Of a stretch of DNA of 64,000 nt, positions 22,790-36,445 are shown piece after piece (positions within the stretch are counted from its first letter, which is position 1; each line of letters starts with the position of its first letter). Source of the stretch: Osmia lignaria lignaria (Eukaryota; Arthropoda; Insecta; Hymenoptera; Megachilidae). Position numbers and translations under genes: made by a program. The stretch spans positions 3,038,001 through 3,102,000 of the forward strand of contig NW_027478171.1 in assembly GCF_051020975.1 (NCBI RefSeq), read 5' to 3'. Under the pieces are notes generated by a model that worked only from the letters and a program-made list of their open reading frames with translations, was not told where the DNA came from and searched no databases.

Positions 22790-23346
22790 AATATCTCGAT
22801 ATATCTCGAAAACTACGCTTCTGATCAAAAAATATCATAGAACGTAAATTGTAGGAAACATTATTCTCTACAAAAAAGGCCTCTCAACATTTTGCCATAG
22901 CTCGCTTCGTTTCCGAGATATTTGCAGATTTATCTCAAGGGAAGGGGCCTGACGGACATATTTCGAGATATTTCTTCTTCTTGTTGTTCTTCTTCTGCAC
23001 AGCTAAGCTGGAAGTGGCATTTGCAGCGCGCAATAGTGCAGAGTTATCTCAAAGAAAGGGGCCACGGTGTTTCTGTATCTCTACTATGTTGATGCGGCTT
23101 CGGAACTTTTAAATATCTTGATATATCTCGAGAACTACGCATCTGATCAAAAAATATCATACTACATAAAAAGTAGGAAACTTAATTCTCTACAAGAAAG
23201 GTCTCTAAACATTTTGCCATAGCTCGCTTCGTTTCCGAGATATTTGCAGATTTATCTCAAGGGAAGGGGCCTGACGGACATATTTCGAGATATTTCTTCT
23301 TCTTGTTGTTCTTCTTCTGCACAGCTAAGCTGGAAGTGGCATTTGC
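22790..23346 (+). repeat. Block duplication, period 2,576 (8 monomers), copy 1
   Basis: Matches 25366-25922. Shared states: AGAACGTAAATTG, AACATTATTC, AAAAGGCCTCT, GCAGCGCGC, CTACTATGTTGATGCGG (stop in the frame) and CATACTACAT. One difference noticed: GCCTCTCAAC here against GCCTCTTAAC. The period equals that of the 16-21 kb unit, although the monomers differ. Confidence 0.8.
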
Positions 23347-23418
23347 AGCTCGCAATAGTGCAAAGTTATCTCAAAGAGAGGGGCCACGGTGTTTCTGTAT
23401 CTCTATTATGTTGGTGCG

Positions 23419-23917
23419 GCTTCGGAACTTTTAAATATCTTGATATATCTCGAGAACTACGCATCTGATCAAAAAATATCATAGAAGATAAAAAGTAGGA
23501 AACTTAATTCTCTACAAGAAAGGTCTCTAAAGATTTTGCCATAGCTCGCTTCGTTTCCGAGATATTTGCAGATTTATCTCAAGGGAAGGGGCCTGACGGA
23601 CATATTTCGAGATATTTCTTCTTCTTGTTGTTCTTCTTCTGCACAGCTAAGCTGGAAGTGGCATTTGCAGCTCGCAATAGTGCAGAGTTATCTCAAAGAG
23701 AGGGGCCACGGTGTTTCTGTATCTCTATTATGTTGGTGCAGCTTCGGAACTTTTAAATATCTTGATATATCTCGAGAACTACGCATCTGATCAAAAAATA
23801 TCATAGAAGATAAAAAGTAGGAAACTTAATTCTATACAAAAAAGGTCTCTTAACATTTCGCCATAGCTCGCTTCGTTTCCGAGATATTTGCAGATTTATC
23901 TCAAGGGAAGGGGCCTG
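23419..23917 (+). repeat. Block shared with 28249-28747 (offset 4,830, 15 monomers), copy 1
   Basis: Shared states: AGAAGATAAAAAG, AAAGATTTTGCC, AAGAGAGGGG, GGTGCAGCTTCGG, TTCTATACAAAAAAGG and CATTTCGCC. It ends at T23918 (CCTGTCGG), where the partner has A (CCTGACGG). Confidence 0.82.
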
Positions 23918-24218
23918 TCGGACATATTTCGAGATATTTCTTCTTCTTGTTGTTCTTCTTCTGCACAGCTAAGCTGGAAGTGGCATTTGCGGCTCGCACT
24001 AGTGCAGAGTTATCTCAAAGAAAGGGGCCACGGTGTTTCTGTATCTCTATTATGTTGGTGCGGCTTCGGAACTTTTAAATATCTCGATATATCTCGAAAA
24101 CTACGCTTCTGATCAAAAAATATCATAGAACATAAATTGTAGGAAACATAATTCTCTACAAAAAAGGTCTCTTAACATTTTGCCATAGCTCGCTTCGTTT
24201 CCGAGATATTTGCAGATA

Positions 24219-25346
24219 TATCTCAAGGGAAGGGGCCTGACGGACATATTTCGAGATATTTCTTCTTCTTGTTGTTCTTCTTCTGCACAGCTAAGCTGGA
24301 AGTGGCATTTGCAGCTCGCAATAGTGCAGAGTTATCTCAAAGAAAGGGGCCACGGTGTTTCTGTATCTCTATTATGTTGGTGCGGCTTCGGAACTTTTAA
24401 GTATCTTGATATATTTCGAGAACTACGAATCTGATCAAAAAATATCATAGAACATAAAAAGTAGGAAACTTAATTCTCTACAAAAAAGGTCTCTTAACAT
24501 TTTGCCATAGCTCGCTTCGTTTCCGAGATATTAGCAGATTTATCTCAAGGGAAGGGGCCTGACGGACATATTTCGAGATATTTCTTCTTCTTGTTGTTCT
24601 TCTTCTGCACAGCTAAGCTGGAAGTGGCATTTGCGGCTCGCATTAGTGCAGAGTTATCTCAAAGAAAGGGGCCACGGTGTTTCTGTATCCCTATTATGTT
24701 GGTGCGGCTTCGGAACTTTTAAATATCTCGATATATCTCGAAAACTACGCTTCGGATCAAAAAATATCATAGAACATAAATTGTAGGAAACATAATTCTC
24801 TACAAAAAACGTCTCTTAACATTTTGCCATAGCTCGCTTCGTTTCCGAGATATTTGCAGATTCAGCTCGAAGGAACTGGCCTGACGGACATATTTCGAGA
24901 TATTTCTTCTTCTTGTTGTTCTTCCTCTGCACAGCTAAGCTGGAAGTGGCATTTGCAGCTCGCAATAGTGCAGAGTTATCTCAAAGAAAGGGGCCACGGT
25001 GTTTCTGTATCTCTATTATGTTGGTGCGGCTTCGGAACTTTTAAATATCTTGATATATCTCGAGAACTACGCATCTGATCAAAAAATATCATAGATCATA
25101 AAAAGTAGGAAACTTAATTCTCTACAAAAAAGGTCTCTTAACATTTTGCCATAGCTCGCTTCGTTTCCGAGAGATTTGCAGATATATCTCAAGGGAAGGG
25201 GCCTGACGGACATATTTCGAGATATTTCTTCTTCTTGTTATTCTTCTTCTGCACAGCTAAGCTGGAAGTGGCATTTACAGCTCGCAATAGTGCAGAGTTA
25301 TCTCAAAGAAAGGGGCCACGGTGTTTCTGTATCTCTATTATGTTGG
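24219..25346 (+). repeat. Block shared with 28727-29854 (offset 4,508, 14 monomers), copy 1
   Basis: Shared states: TTTTAAGTATC, ATATATTTCGAG, CTACGAATC, GATATTAGCAG (start codon of the frame lost), CTCGCATTAG, TATCCCTAT, CTTCGGATC, class C with CTCGAAGG, AGATCATAAAAAG, and TTGTTATTC with TTTACAGC. Ends at A25347 (TTGGAGCGG) against C29855. Confidence 0.85.
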
Positions 25347-25365
25347 AGCGGCTTCGGAACTTTTA

Positions 25366-25922
25366 AATATCTCGATATATCTCGAAAACTACGCTTCTGA
25401 TCAAAAAATATCATAGAACGTAAATTGTAGGAAACATTATTCTCTACAAAAAAGGCCTCTTAACATTTTGCCATAGCTCGCTTCGTTTCCGAGATATTTG
25501 CAGATTTATCTCAAGGGAAGGGGCCTGACGGACATATTTCGAGATATTTCTTCTTCTTGTTGTTCTTCTTCTGCACAGCTAAGCTGGAAGTGGCATTTGC
25601 AGCGCGCAATAGTGCAGAGTTATCTCAAAGAAAGGGGCCACGGTGTTTCTGTATCTCTACTATGTTGATGCGGCTTCGGAACTTTTAAATATCTTGATAT
25701 ATCTCGAGAACTACGCATCTGATCAAAAAATATCATACTACATAAAAAGTAGGAAACTTAATTCTCTACAAGAAAGGTCTCTAAACATTTTGCCATAGCT
25801 CGCTTCGTTTCCGAGATATTTGCAGATTTATCTCAAGGGAAGGGGCCTGACGGACATATTTCGAGATATTTCTTCTTCTTGTTGTTCTTCTTCTGCACAG
25901 CTAAGCTGGAAGTGGCATTTGC
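25366..25922 (+). repeat. Block duplication, period 2,576 (8 monomers), copy 2
   Basis: Partner of 22790-23346. It ends inside the monomer at 25820, where GCAGCGCGC stands against GCAGCTCGC in the first copy. Confidence 0.8.
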
Positions 25923-27376
25923 AGCGCGCAATAGTGCAGAGTTATCTCAAAGAAAGGGGCCACGGTGTTTCTGTATCTCTATTATGTTGGTGGGGCTTCG
26001 GAACTTTTAAATATCTTGATATATCTCGAGAACTACGCCTCTGATCGAAAAATATCATAGAACATAAAAAGTAGGAAACTTAATTCTCTACAAAAAAGGT
26101 CTCTTTACATTTTCCCATAGCTCGCTTCGTTTCCGAGATATTTGCAGATTTATCTCAAGGGAAGGGGCCTGACGGACATATTTCGAGATATTTCTTCTTC
26201 TTGTTGTTCTTCTTCTGCACAGCTAAGCTGGAAGTGGCATTTGCAGCTCGCAATAGTGCAGAGTTATCTCAAAGAAAGGGGCCACGGTGTTTCTGTATCT
26301 CTATTATGTTGGTGCGGCGTCGGAACTTTTAAATATCTTGATATATCTCGAGAACTACGCATCTGATCAAAAAATATCATAGAACATAAAAAGTAGGAAA
26401 CTTCATTCTCTACAAAAAAGGTCTCTTAACATTTTGCCATAGCTCGCTTCGTTTCCGAGATATTTGCAGAATTATCTCAAGGGAAGGGGCCTGACGGACA
26501 TATTTCGAGATATTTCTTCTTCTTGTTGTTCTTCTTCTGCACAGGTGAGCTGGAAGTGGCATTTGCAGGTCGCAATAGTGCAGAGTTATCTCAAAGAAAG
26601 GGGCCACGGTGTTTCTGTATCTCTATTATGTTGGTGCGGCTTCGGAACTTTTAAATATCTCGATATATCTCGAAAACTACGCTTCTGATCAAAAAATATC
26701 ATAGAACGTAAATTGTAGGAAACATTATTCTCTACAAAAAAGGTCTCTTAACATTTTGCCATAGCTCGCTTCGTTTCCGAGATATTTGCAGATTTATCTC
26801 AAGGGAAGGGGCCTGACGGACATATTTCGAGATATTTCTTCTTCTTGTTGTTCTTCTTCTGCACAGCTAAGCTGGAAGTGGCATTTGCAGCGCGCAATAG
26901 TGCAGAGTTATCTCAAAGAAAGGGGCCACGGTGTTTCTGTATCTCTATTATGTTGGTGCGGCTTCGGAACTTTTAAATATCTTGATATATCTCGAGAACT
27001 ACGCATCTGATCAAAAAATATCATACTACATAAAAAGTAGGAAACTTAATTCTCTACAAGAAAGGTCTCTAAAGATTTTGCCATCGCTCGCTTCGTTTCC
27101 GAGATATTTGCAGATTTATCTCAAGGGAAGGGGCCTGACGGACATATTTCGAGATATTTCTTCTTCTTGTTGTTCTTCTTCTGCACAGCTAAGCTGGAAG
27201 TGGCATTTGCAGCTCGCAATAGTGCAGAGTTATCTCAAAGAGAGGGGCCACGGTGTTTCTGTATCTCTATTATGTTGGTGCGGCTTCGGAACTTTTAAAT
27301 ATCTTGATATATCTCGAGAACTACGCATCTGATCAAAAAATATCATAGAAGATAAAAAGTAGGAAACTTAATTCTC

Positions 27377-27942
27377 TACAAAAAAGGTCTCTTAACATTT
27401 CGCCATAGCTCGCTTCGTTTCCGAGATATTTGCAGATTTATCTCAAGGGAAGGGGCCTGTCGGACATATTTCGAGATATTTCTTCTTCTTGTTGTTCTTC
27501 TTCTGCACAGCTAAGCTGGAAGTGGCATTTGCGGCTCGCACTAGTGCAGAGTTATCTCAAAGAAAGGGGCCACGGTGTTTCTGTATCTCTATTATGTTGG
27601 TGCGGCTTCGGAACTTTTAAATATCTCGATATATCTCGAAAACTACGCTTCTGATCAAAAAATATCATAGAACATAAATTGTAGGAAACATAATTCTCTA
27701 CAAAAAAGGTCTCTTAACATTTTGCCATAGCTCGCTTCGTTTCCGAGATATTTGCAGATATATCTCAAGGGAAGGGGCCTGACGGACATATTTCGAGATA
27801 TTTCTTCTTCTTGTTGTTCTTCTTCTGCACAGCTAAGCTGGAAGTGGCATTTGCAGCTCGCAATAGTGCAGAGTTATCTCAAAGAAAGGGGCCACGGTGT
27901 TTCTGTATCTCTATTATGTTGGTGCGGCTTCGGAACTTTTAA
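27377..27942 (+). repeat. Block shared with 23835-24400 (offset 3,542, 11 monomers)
   Basis: Shares CATTTCGCC, CCTGTCGG and the order type B then GATATATCTC with its partner. The bounds are C27376/A23834 on the left and A27943/G24401 on the right. It is a third version of the same neighbourhood that also gave 28249-29854. Confidence 0.78.
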
Positions 27943-28248
27943 ATATCTTGATATATTTCGAGAACTACGCATCTGATCAAAAAATATCATAGAACATAAA
28001 TTGTAGGAAACTTAATTCTCTACAAGAAAGGTCTCTAAAGATTTTGCCATAGCTCGCTTCGTTTCCGAGATATTTGCAGATTTATCTCAAGGGAAGGGGC
28101 CTGACGGACATATTTCGAGATATTTCTTCTTCTTGTTGTTCTTCTTCTGCACAGCTAAGCTGGAAGTGGCATTTGCAGCTCGCAATAGTGCAGAGTTATC
28201 TTAAAGAGAGGGGCCACGGTGTTTCTGTATCTCTATTATGTTGGTGTC

Positions 28249-28747
28249 GCTTCGGAACTTTTAAATATCTTGATATATCTCGAGAACTACGCATCTGATC
28301 AAAAAATATCATAGAAGATAAAAAGTAGGAAACTTAATTCTCTACAAGAAAGGTCTCTAAAGATTTTGCCATAGCTCGCTTCGTTTCCGAGATATTTGCA
28401 GATTTATCTCAAGGGAAGGGGCCTGACGGACATATTTCGAGATATTTCTTCTTCTTGTTGTTCTTCTTCTGCACAGCTAAGCTGGAAGTGGCATTTGCAG
28501 CTCGCAATAGTGCAGAGTTATCTCAAAGAGAGGGGCCACGGTGTTTCTGTATCTCTATTATGTTGGTGCAGCTTCGGAACTTTTAAATATCTTGATATAT
28601 CTCGAGAACTACGCATCTGATCAAAAAATATCATAGAAGATAAAAAGTAGGAAACTTAATTCTATACAAAAAAGGTCTCTTAACATTTCGCCATAGCTCG
28701 CTTCGTTTCCGAGATATTTGCAGATTTATCTCAAGGGAAGGGGCCTG
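28249..28747 (+). repeat. Block shared with 23419-23917, copy 2
   Basis: Partner of 23419-23917. Its right end falls in the hybrid monomer at 28718, after which the sequence follows the 24219 block at a different offset. Confidence 0.82.
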
Positions 28748-29039
28748 ACGGAAATATTTCGAGATATTTCTTCTTCTTGTTGTTCTTCTTCTGCACAGCT
28801 AAGCTGGAAGTGGCATTTGCAGCTCGCAATAGTGCAGAGTTATCTCAAAGAAAGGGGCCACGGTGTTTCTGTATCTCTATTATGTTGGTGCGGCTTCGGA
28901 ACTTTTAAGTATCTTGATATATTTCGAGAACTACGAATCTGATCAAAAAATATCATAGAACATAAAAAGTAGGAAACTTAATTCTCTACAAAAAAGGTCT
29001 CTTAACATTTTGCCATAGCTCGCTTCGTTTCCGAGATAT
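28718..29039 (+). repeat. Hybrid monomer marking an unequal crossover
   Basis: Left of about 28727 it follows the monomer at 23888 (TTCTATAC linker, CATTTCGCC, GATTTATC); right of about 28747 it follows the next monomer, at 24210 (TTTTAAGTATC, ATATTTCGAG, CTACGAATC). The junction lies in 28727-28747. The result is one monomer fewer than in the 23.4-25.4 kb arrangement, with the 322-bp phase kept exactly. Confidence 0.8.
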
Positions 29040-29854
29040 TAGCAGATTTATCTCAAGGGAAGGGGCCTGACGGACATATTTCGAGATATTTCTTCTTCTT
29101 GTTGTTCTTCTTCTGCACAGCTAAGCTGGAAGTGGCATTTGCGGCTCGCATTAGTGCAGAGTTATCTCAAAGAAAGGGGCCACGGTGTTTCTGTATCCCT
29201 ATAATGTTGGTGCGGCTTCGGAACTTTTAAATATCTCGATATATCTCGAAAACTACGCTTCGGATCAAAAAATATCATAGAACATAAATTGTAGGAAACA
29301 TAATTCTCTACAAAAAACGTCTCTTAACATTTTGCCATAGCTCGCTTCGTTTCCGAGATATTTGCAGATTCAGCTCGAAGGAACTGGCCTGACGGACATA
29401 TTTCGAGATATTTCTTCTTCTTGTTGTTCTTCCTCTGCACAGCTAAGCTGGAAGTGGCATTTGCAGCTCGCAATAGTGCAGAGTTATCTCAAAGAAAGGG
29501 GCCACGGTGTTTCTGTATCTCTATTATGTTGGTGCGGCTTCGGAACTTTTAAATATCTTGATATATCTCGAGAACTACGCATCTGATCAAAAAATATCAT
29601 AGATCATAAAAAGTAGGAAACTTAATTCTCTACAAAAAAGGTCTCTTAACATTTTGCCATAGCTCGCTTCGTTTCCGAGATATTTGCAGATATATCTCAA
29701 GGGAAGGGGCCTGACGGACATATTTCGAGATATTTCTTCTTCTTGTTATTCTTCTTCTGCACAGCTAAGCTGGAAGTGGCATTTACAGCTCGCAATAGTG
29801 CAGAGTTATCTCAAAGAAAGGGGCCACGGTGTTTCTGTATCTCTATTATGTTGG
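28727..29854 (+). repeat. Block shared with 24219-25346, copy 2
   Basis: Partner of 24219-25346. Differences noticed: ACGGAAATA, CCCTATAATG, and GAGATATTTGC against GAGAGATTTGC. Confidence 0.85.
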
Positions 29855-30005
29855 CGCGGCTTCGGAACTTTTAAATATCTCGATATATCTCGAAAACTAC
29901 GCTTCTGATCAAAAAATATCATAGAACATAAATTGTAGGAAACATAATTCTCTATAAAAAACGTCTCTTAACATTTTCCCATAGCTCGCTTCGTTTCCGA
30001 GATAT

Positions 30006-33000
30006 TTGCAGATATATCTCAAGGGAAGGGGCCTGACGGACATATTTCGAGATATTTCTTCTTCTTGTTGTTCTTCTTCTGCACAGCTAAACTGGAAGTG
30101 GCATTTCCAGCTCGCAATCGTGCAGAGTTATCTCAAAGAAAGGGGCCACGGTGTTTCTGTATCTCTATTATGTTGGTGCGGCTTCGGAACTTTTAAATAT
30201 CTCGATATATCTCGAAAACTACGCTTCTGATCAAAAAATATCATAGAACATAAAAAGTAGGAAACTTAATTCTCTACAAAAAAGGTCTCTTAACATTTTG
30301 CCATAGCTCGCTTCGTTTCCGAGATATTTGCAGATTTATCTCAAGGGAAGGGGCCTGACGGACATATTTCGGGATATTTCTTCTTCTTGTTGTTCTTCTT
30401 CTGCACAGCTAAGCTGGAAGTGGCATTTGCGGCTCGCACTAGTGCAGAGTTATCTCAAAGAAAGGGGCCACGGTGTTTCTGTATCCCTATTATGTTGGTG
30501 CGGCTTCGGAACTTTTAAATATCTCGATATATCTCGAAAACTACGCTTCGGATCAAAAAATATCATAGAACATAAATTGTAGGAAACATAATTCTCTACA
30601 AAAAACGTCTCTTAACATTTTGCCATAGCTCGCTTCGTTTCCGAGATATTTGCAGATTCAGCTCAAAGGAACTGGCCTGACGGACATATTTCGAGATATT
30701 TCTTCTTCTTGTTGTTCTTCCTCTGCACAGCTAAGCTGGAAGTGGCGCTTGCAGCTCGCAATAGTGCAGAGTTATCTCAAAGAAAGGGTTCACGGTGTTT
30801 CCGTATCTCTATTATGTTGGTGCGGCTTCGGAACTTTTAAATATCTCGATATATCTCGAAAACTACGCTTCTGATCAAAAAATATCATAGAACATAAATT
30901 GTAGGAAACATAATTCTCTACAAAAAAGGTCTCTTAACATTTTGCCATAGCTCGCTTCGTTTCCGAGATATTTGCAGATATATCTCAAGGGAAGGGGCCT
31001 GACGGACATATTTCGAGATATTTCTTCTTCTTGTTGTTCTTCTTCTGCACAGCTAAGCTGGAAGTGGCATTTGCGGCTCGCACTAGTGCAGAGTTATCTC
31101 AAAGAAAGGGGTCACGGTGTTTCTGTATCTCTATTATGTTGGTGCGGCTTCGGAACTTTTAAATATCTCGATATATCTCGAAAACTACGCTTCTGATCAA
31201 AAAATATCATAGAACATAAATTGTAGGAAACTTAATTCTCTACAAAAAAGGTCTCTTAACATTTTGCCATAGCTCTCTTCGTTTCCGAGATATTTGCAGA
31301 TTTATCTCAAGGGAAGGGGCCTGACGGACATATTTCGAGATATTTCTTCTTCTTGTTGTTCTTCTTCTGCACAGCTAAGCTGGAAGTGGCATTTGCAGCT
31401 CGCCATAGTGCAGAGTTATCTCAAAGAAAGGGGCCACGGTGTTTCTGTATCTCTATTATGTTGGTGCGGCTTCGGAACTTTTAAATATCTCGATATATCT
31501 CGAAAACTACGCTTCTGATCAAAAAATATCATAGAACATAAATTGTAGGAAACTTAATTCTCTACAAAAAAGGTCTCTTAACATTTTGCCATAGCTCTCT
31601 TCGTTTCCGAGATATTTGCAGATTTATCTCAAGGGAAGGGGCCTGACGGACATATTTCGAGATATTTCTTCTTCTTGTTGTTCTTCTTCTGCACAGCTAA
31701 GCTGGAAGTGGCATTTGCGGCTCGCACTAGTGCAGAGTTATCTCAAAGAAAGGGGCCACGGTGTTTCTGTATCCCTATTATGTTGGTGCGGCTTCGGAAC
31801 TTTTAAATATCTCGATATATCTCGAAAACTACGCTTCTGATCAAAAAATATCATAGAACATAAATTGTAGGAAACATAATTCTCTATAAACAACGTCTCT
31901 TAACATTTTGCCATAGCTCGCTTCGTTTCCGAGATATTTGCAGATTCAGCTCAAAGGAACTGGCCTGACGGACATATTTCGAGATATTTCTTCTTCTTGT
32001 TGTTCTTCCTCTGCACAGCTAAGCTGGAAGTGGCATTTGCAGCTCGCAATAGTGCAGAGTTATCTCAAAGAAAGGGGCCACGGTGTTTCTGTATCTCTAT
32101 TATGTTGGTGCGGCTTCGGAACTTTTAAATATCTCGATATATCTCGAAAACTACGCTTCTGATCAAAAAATATCATAGAACATAAATTGTAGGAAACAGA
32201 ATTCTCTACAAAAAAGGTCTCTTAAGATTTTGCCATAGCTCGCTTCGTTTCCGAGATATTTGCAGATATATCTCAAGGGAAGGGGCCTGACGGACATATT
32301 TCGAGATATTTCTTCTTCTTGTTGTTCTTCTTCTGCACAGCTAAGCTGGAAGTGGCATTTGCGGCTCGCACTAGTGCAGAGTTATCTCAAAGAAAGGGGC
32401 CACGGTGTTTCTGTATCTCTATTATGTTGGTGCGGCTTCGGAACTTTTAAATATCTCGATACATCTCGAAAACTACGCTTCTGATCAAAAAATATCATAG
32501 AACATAAATTGTAGGAAACATAATTCTCTACAAAAAAGGTCTCTTAACATTTTGCCATAGCTCGCTTCGTTTCCGAGATATTTGCAGATATATCTCAAGG
32601 GAAGGGGCCTGACGGACATATTTCGAGATATTTCTTCTTCTTGTTGTTCTTCTTCTGCACAGCTAAGCTGGAAGTGGCATTTGCGGCTCGCACTAGTGCA
32701 TAGTTATCTCAAAGAAAGGGGTCACGGTGTTTCTGTATCTCTATTATGTTGGTGCGGCTTCGGAACTTTTAAATATCTTGATATATCTCGAGAACTACGC
32801 ATCTGATCAAAAAATATCATAGAACATAAAAAGTAGGAAACTTAATTCTCTACAAAAAAGGTCTCTTAACATTTTGCCATAGCTCGCTTCGTTTCCGAGA
32901 TATTTGCAGATTTATCTCAAGGGAAGGGGCCTAACGGACATATTTCGAGATATTTCTTCTTCTTGTTGTTCTTCTTCTGCACAGCTAAACTGGAAGTGGC

Positions 33001-34191
33001 ATTTCCAGCTCGCAATAGTGCAGAGTTATCTCAAAGAGAGGGGCCACGGTGTTTCTGTATCTCTATTATGTTGGTGCGGCTTCGGAACTTTTAAATATCT
33101 TGATATATCTCGAGAACTACGCATCTGATCAAAAAATATCATAGAAGATAAAAAGTAGGAAACTCAATTCTCTACAAAAAAGGTCTCTTAACATTTTGCC
33201 ATAGCTCGCTTCGTTTCCGAGATATTTGCAGATTTATCTCAAGGGAAGGGGCCTGACGGACATATTTCGAGATATTTCTTCTTCTTGTTGTTCTTCTTCT
33301 GCACAGCTAAGCTGGAAGTGGCATTTGCGGCTCGTACTAGTGCAGAGTTATCTCAAAGAAAGGGGCCACGGTGTTTCTGTATCCCTATTATGTTGGTGCG
33401 GCTTCGGAACTTTTAAATATCTCGATATATCTCGAAAACTACGCTTCGGATCAAAAAATATCATAGAACATAAATTGTAGGAAACATAATTCTCTACAAA
33501 AAACGTCTCTTAACATTTTGCCATAGCTCGCTTCGTTTCCGAGATATTTGCAGATTCAGCTCAAAGGAACTGGCCTGACGGACATATTTCGAGATATTTC
33601 TTCTTCTTGTTGTTCTTCCTCTGCACAGCTAAGCTGGAAGTGGCATTTGCAGCTCGCAATAGTGCAGAGTTATCTCAAAGAAAGGGGCCGCGGTGTTTCT
33701 GTATCTCTATTATGTTGGTGCGGCTTCGGAACTTTTAAATATCTTGATATATCTCGAGAACTACGCATCTGATCAAAAAATATCATAGAACATAAAAAGT
33801 AGGAAACTTAATTATCTACAAAAAAGGTCTCTTAACATTTTGCCATAGCTCGCTTGGTTTCCGAGATATTTGCAGATTTATCTCAAGGGAAGGGGCCTGA
33901 CGGACATATTTCGAGATATTTCTTCTTCTTGTTGTTCTTCTTCTGCACAGCTAAGCTGGAAGTGGCATTTGCAGCTCGCAATAGTGCAGAGTTATCTCAA
34001 AGAAAGGGGCCACGGTGTTTCTGTATCTCTATTATGTTGGTGCGGCTTCGGAACTTTTAAATATCTCGATATATCTCGAAAACTACGCTTCTGATCAAAA
34101 AATATCATAGAACATAAATTGTAGGAAACAGAATTCTCTACAAAAAAGGTCTCTTAACATTTTGCCATAGCTCGCTTCGTTTCCGAGATAT
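30006..34191 (+). repeat. Type-B/class-C zone begins: 4-5-monomer cycle
   Basis: Monomers here are mostly type B, with class C at 30650, 31938 and 33548. A repeated order is seen: a copy with CTTCGGATC and TATCCCTAT (30328, 33226), then class C, then type-B copies. CTCTCTTCG linkers precede 31294 and 31616. CTCGATACATCTCG appears first at 32260. Blocks resemble each other at 4-5-monomer spacing but are scrambled. Confidence 0.6.
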
Positions 34192-35050
34192 TTGCAGATA
34201 TATCTCAAGGGAAGGGGCCTGACGGACATATTTCGAGATATTTCTTCTTCTTGTTGTTCTTCTTCTGCACAGCTAAGCTGGAAGTGGCATTTGCGGCTCG
34301 CACTAGTGCAGAGTTATCTCAAAGAAAGGGGCCACGGTGTTTCTGTATCTCTATTATGTTGGTGCGGCTTCGGAACTTTTAAATATCTCGATACATCTCG
34401 AAAACTACGCTTCTGATCAAAAAATATCATAGAACCTAAATTGTAGGAAACATAATTCTCTACAAAAAAGGTCTCTTAACATTTTGCCATAGCTCGCTTC
34501 GTTTCCGAGATATTTGCAGATATATCTCAAGGGAAGGGGCCTGACGGACATATTTCGAGATATTTCTTCTTCTTGTTATTCTTCTTCTGCACAGCTAAGC
34601 TGGAAGTGGCATTTACAGCTCGCAACAGTGCAGAGTTATCTCAAAGAAAGGGGCCACGGTGTTTCTGTATCTCTATTATGTTGGTGCGGCTTCGGAACTT
34701 TTAAATATCTTGATATATCTCGAGAACTACGCATCTGATCAAAAAATATCATAGAACATAAAAAGTAGGAAACTTAATTCTCTACAAAAAAGGTCTCTTA
34801 ACATTTTGCCATAGCTCGCTTCGTTTCCGAGATATTTGCAGATTTATCTCAAGGGAAGGGGCCTAACGGACATATTTCGAGATATTTCTTCTTCTTGTTG
34901 TTCTTCTTCTGCACAGCTAAACTGGAAGTGGCATTTCCAGCTCGCAATAGTGCAGAGTTATCTCAAAGAGAGGGGCCACGGTGTTTCTGTATCTCTATTA
35001 TGTTGGTGCGGCTTCGGAACTTTTAAATATCTTGATATATCTCGAGAACT
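34192..35050 (+). repeat. Trio shared with 57331-58189 (offset 23,139)
   Basis: Three monomers in order share CTCGATACATCTCG with AGAACCTAAATTG; TTGTTATTC with TTTACAGC and CGCAACAGTG; and CCTAACGG with AAACTGG, TTTCCAGC and AAGAGAGGGG. The partner lies 72 monomers away, which shows that some haplotype blocks are dispersed over more than 20 kb. Confidence 0.75.
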
Positions 35051-35157
35051 ACGCTTCGGATCAAAAAATATCATAGAACATAAATTGTAGGAAACATAAT
35101 TCTCTACAAAAAACGTCTCTTAACATTTTGCCATAGCTCGCTTCGTTTCCGAGATAT
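34836..35157 (+). repeat. Hybrid monomer (5' like 32904, 3' like 33226)
   Basis: The 5' part has CCTAACGG, AAACTGG, TTTCCAGC and AAGAGAGGGG, as at 32904. The end has CTACGCTTCGGATC and AAATTGTAGG followed by a class-C linker, as at 33226. In the copy at 32904 these are two successive monomers, so one repeat length was removed by crossover between about 34975 and 35055. Confidence 0.7.
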
Positions 35158-36445
35158 TTGCAGATTCAGCTCAAAGGAACTGGCCTGACGGACATATTTC
35201 GAGATATTTCTTCTTCTTGTTGTTCTTCCTCTGCACAGCTAAGCTGGAAGTGGCATTTGCAGCTCGCAATAGTGCAGAGTTATCTCAAAGAAAGGGGCCA
35301 CGGTGTTTCTGTATCTCTATTATGTTGGTGCGGCTTCGGAACTTTTAAATATCTTGATATATCTCGAGAACTACGCATCTGATCAAAAAATATCATAGAA
35401 CATAAAAAGTAGGAAACTTAATTATCTACAAAAAAGGTCTCTTAACATTTTGCCATAGCTCGCTTGGTTTCCGAGATATTTGCAGATTTATCTCAAGGGA
35501 AGGGGCCTGACGGACATATTTCGAGATATTTCTTCTTCTTGTTGTTCTTCTTCTGCACAGCTAAGCTGGAAGTGGCATTTGCGGCTCGCACTAGTGCAGA
35601 GTTATCTCAAAGAAAGGGACCACGGTGTTTCTGTATCTCTATTATGTTGGTGCGGCTTCGGAACTTTTAAATATCTCGATATATCTCGAAAACTACGCTT
35701 CTGATCAAAAAATATCATAGAACATAAATTGTAGGAAACATAATTCTCTACAAAAAAGTTCTCTTAACATTTTGCCATAGCTCGCTTCGTTTCCGAGAGA
35801 TTTGCAGATATATCTCAAGGGAAGGGGCCTGACGGACATATTTCGAGATATTTCTTCTTCTTGTTGTTCTTCTTCTGCACAGCTAAGCTGGAAGTGGCAT
35901 TTGCGGCTCGCACTAGTGCAGAGTTATCTCAAAGAAAGGGGCCACGGTGTTTCTGTATCCCTATTATGTTGGTGCGGCTTCGGAACTTTTAAATATCTCG
36001 ATATATCTCGAAAACTACGCTTCTGATCAAAAACTATCATAGAACATAAATTGTAGGAAACTTAATTCTCTACAAAATAGGTCTCTTAACATTTTGCCAT
36101 AGCTCTCTTCGTTTCCGAGATATTTGCAGATTTATCTCAAGGGAAGGGGCCTGACGGACATATTTCGAGATATTTCTTCTTCTTGTTGTTCTTCTTCTGC
36201 ACAGCTAAGCTGGAAGTGGCATTTGCAGCTCGCAATAGTGCAGAGTTATCTCAAAGAAAGGGGCCACGGTGTTTCTGTATCCCTATTATGTTGGTGCGGC
36301 TTCGGAACTTTTAAATATCTCGATATATCTCGAAAACTACGCTTCTGATCAAAAAATATCATAGAACATAAATTCTGGGAAACATAATTCTCTATAAACA
36401 ACGTCTCTTAACATTTTGCCATAGCTCGCTTCGTTTCCGAGATAT

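Noticed and set aside
26931..27332. 133-codon frame crossing two monomers
   Set aside because: It starts at GTG and exists only because CATAGC became CATCGC at 27085, removing a stop between repeats. It is a chance fusion of two frames of the repeat.
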